Notes under the pieces: generated by a model
What the model was told of the DNA's origin: nothing
The model's input: the letters and a program-made list of their open reading frames with translations, nothing else
Databases searched by the model: none
DNA from: an uncultured Christensenellaceae bacterium
Lineage (GTDB): Bacteria; Bacillota; Clostridia; Christensenellales; CAG-138
Length of the DNA stretch: 7,364 nucleotides
NCBI GenBank assembly: GCA_902475645.1
Contig: CABSAH010000089.1
Coordinates: 1 to 7,364, forward strand
Direction: 5' to 3'
Position numbers and translations under genes: made by a program
In this document: positions 6,012-7,364 of the stretch, one piece after another
Numbering within the stretch: the first letter of the stretch is position 1
Layout: every line of letters begins with the position of its first letter

Positions 6012-7364
6012 TCAGGCTTTTTTTGCGTAATACCTGCGGGTGAGAATGTATACGGGGAGGCCGATAAGGGTAATGGCAATGCTTCCTATGGAAAGCCATG
6101 TTACCTCGCTGCCGCTTAGGAAAAGCCTGCTTATAATAACATACAGACCGCTTGCCATAGCCAATATCGGTATAACGGGGTAGAGGGGAACCTTATATTC
6201 GCGTTTCAAATTCGGCTGCTTGCGGCGCAGGGTTATTACGCACGCAAACGTCAGCGTATAGAATATCCAGCAGGAGAATACGGCAAGGTCAGTAAGCATA
6301 TCGAACTGCTGAGTGATTGAATACAGGCAGCCGAGGAAGCCTATAAGTATTACGGAGTTGGTAGGTACCGAGCTTTTGTTCAGCTTTGCAAAAACGCCGC
6401 TGAAGGGTACGGATTGGGTTTCGCCAAGGTAATAGGCAACGCGGGAGCCCGAAAGCAGGAACCCGTTTGCCGCGCCTATAACGGAAATTATTATGCCGAC
6501 CTTTACAAGCGTGCCGCCGACAGGCCCGAATATTCTCATTGCTACCTCCGATGCCGGGGACTGATAGTTCATCAGCTCATCGGCGGGTATGACCCACAGA
6601 TACGCCATATTTATTATGAAGTAAACGGCCATTATTATGGATACGCCGCCTATTATGGCGCGGGGCAAATCGCGGCCGGGATTCTTCATTTCGCCCGCAA
6701 TGGCGCCAACGTTGGTCCAGCCTTCAAACGCGAAAAGAACCGCTATAAGCGTTTGCCCAAGCACCGCGCCGGTGCTGAGCTGTGCGCCCGTGGCGGGGTC
6801 TTTACCGACCATTGGGGTGAATATGGAATGTCCACCTTCGCCGAATATAAAGCCGAACACCATCAGCAGCACAAGCGGTATAAGCTTGCATATAGTGGAA
6901 ATTATCTGCACGCGGGAAGCGGTTTTGTTGCCAAGGGTATTGATTGCAACGAGTATTATTATAACGGCCATGCCTATGGGCAGCGCATATTGGGAGCCGA
7001 AATATTCCGAAAGCTCCTGCCCCACGCGCACGCCGTAACCGGCAAGAAAGGCGGGGTAGAATATTACCACCTGCATCCAGCCTGCAAGGAAGCCAAGCTT
7101 ATCGTTATATACTTCGCCAAGATATGTTACCATGCCGCCTGTTTTGGGTATAAGTACGGCAACCTCCGCAAAAGTTAGCGCGCCAAGTATGCTGGCAATG
7201 CCGCCTATTATCCACGCAAGCATACCCATGCCGGGCGCGCCGCCCGTGGCCTGATATATGGCATAGGGCTTAAAGAATACGCCGGCGCCTATGACGCAGC
7301 CTACAACTATGGACATTGCGGACATTACGCCAAGGTTCTTTTTCAGTCCCTTTTGTTTTTCCAT
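6012..7364 (-). CDS. APC-superfamily amino acid permease/exchanger, SteT/LAT-like
   Basis: This 450-residue integral membrane protein should move amino acids across the cytoplasmic membrane. It shows about 12 hydrophobic segments, roughly at 13-33, 46-70, 91-112, 127-143, 155-175, 200-222, 237-258, 283-305, 333-350, 356-378, 393-412 and 422-440. The broken first helix has the substrate-binding GAG (26-28) in VIGAGVFFKP, and residues 75-86 (TGGMVTYLGEVY) match the APC pattern. FEGW (213-216) in helix 6 and GEMKNPGRDLPRA (224-236) are typical of the L-type exchanger branch. The sequence resembles B. subtilis SteT, a serine/threonine exchanger, from the N-terminal GLKK to the C-terminal VPLYPVIPILA. 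The substrate is not provable from sequence, so no symbol is given. The ATG is the last three bases of the window (7362-7364), so its ribosome binding site and promoter are not visible; a slightly earlier start cannot be excluded. Length is normal and nothing appears broken. Confidence 0.94.
   Translation of the reverse strand: MEKQKGLKKNLGVMSAMSIVVGCVIGAGVFFKPYAIYQATGGAPGMGMLAWIIGGIASILGALTFAEVAVLIPKTGGMVTYLGEVYNDKLGFLAGWMQVVIFYPAFLAGYGVRVGQELSEYFGSQYALPIGMAVIIILVAINTLGNKTASRVQIISTICKLIPLVLLMVFGFIFGEGGHSIFTPMVGKDPATGAQLSTGAVLGQTLIAVLFAFEGWTNVGAIAGEMKNPGRDLPRAIIGGVSIIMAVYFIINMAYLWVIPADELMNYQSPASEVAMRIFGPVGGTLVKVGIIISVIGAANGFLLSGSRVAYYLGETQSVPFSGVFAKLNKSSVPTNSVILIGFLGCLYSITQQFDMLTDLAVFSCWIFYTLTFACVITLRRKQPNLKREYKVPLYPVIPILAMASGLYVIISRLFLSGSEVTWLSIGSIAITLIGLPVYILTRRYYAKKA

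Noticed and set aside
6414..7178. 254-residue plus-strand open frame opposite the permease
   Set aside because: It is a Tyr/His-rich antisense translation with no recognisable domain; the minus strand encodes a complete, well-matched APC permease.

Overview
The window reads as ordinary chromosomal DNA from an uncultured low-to-mid GC Firmicute, most likely a member of the Clostridia. The basis is gene content and order (dnaJ, prmA, rsmE, mtaB and a HIT gene are the classic Firmicute dnaK-operon tail), strong AGGAGG-type ribosome binding sites, sigma-A-like promoters, and a secreted YpuA/DUF1002 protein. Isoleucine codons are overwhelmingly ATA (15 of 16 in the dnaJ fragment), a strong lineage fingerprint. 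No phage, insertion sequence, CRISPR array, tRNA or rRNA was seen.

Layout. (1) Positions 1-830, plus strand: the 3' part of dnaJ, with all four zinc motifs and the C-terminal substrate-binding region. The J domain lies off the left edge. (2) Positions 842-870: a bidirectional terminator hairpin. (3) Positions 892-4262, minus strand: a tight operon transcribed prmA, rsmE, mtaB, HIT. prmA/rsmE and rsmE/mtaB overlap by ATGA, and HIT follows mtaB after 28 bases. It encodes a ribosomal protein L11 methyltransferase, a 16S rRNA U1498 methyltransferase, a tRNA t6A37 methylthiotransferase and a HIT-fold nucleotide-binding protein, so its theme is translation-apparatus modification. (4) Positions 4263-4391: a divergent promoter region. 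(5) Positions 4392-4859, plus strand: a GNAT acetyltransferase. (6) Positions 4877-4908: a second hairpin terminator between convergent genes. (7) Positions 4929-5809, minus strand: a secreted DUF1002 (YpuA-like) protein whose last ~31 codons are put out of frame by an apparent one-base loss. (8) Positions 5952-5985: a terminator-like hairpin. (9) Positions 6012-7364, minus strand: a complete 450-residue APC-superfamily amino acid permease resembling the serine/threonine exchanger SteT, whose start codon is the last three bases of the window.

The points most worth a second look are: the prmA-rsmE-mtaB-HIT block lies head-on to dnaJ instead of following it; the HIT protein has lost two of its three triad histidines (Leu-x-His-x-Gln); the DUF1002 gene is frameshifted; and isoleucine codon use is extreme. 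I found no convincing evidence of a previously undescribed multi-gene system.
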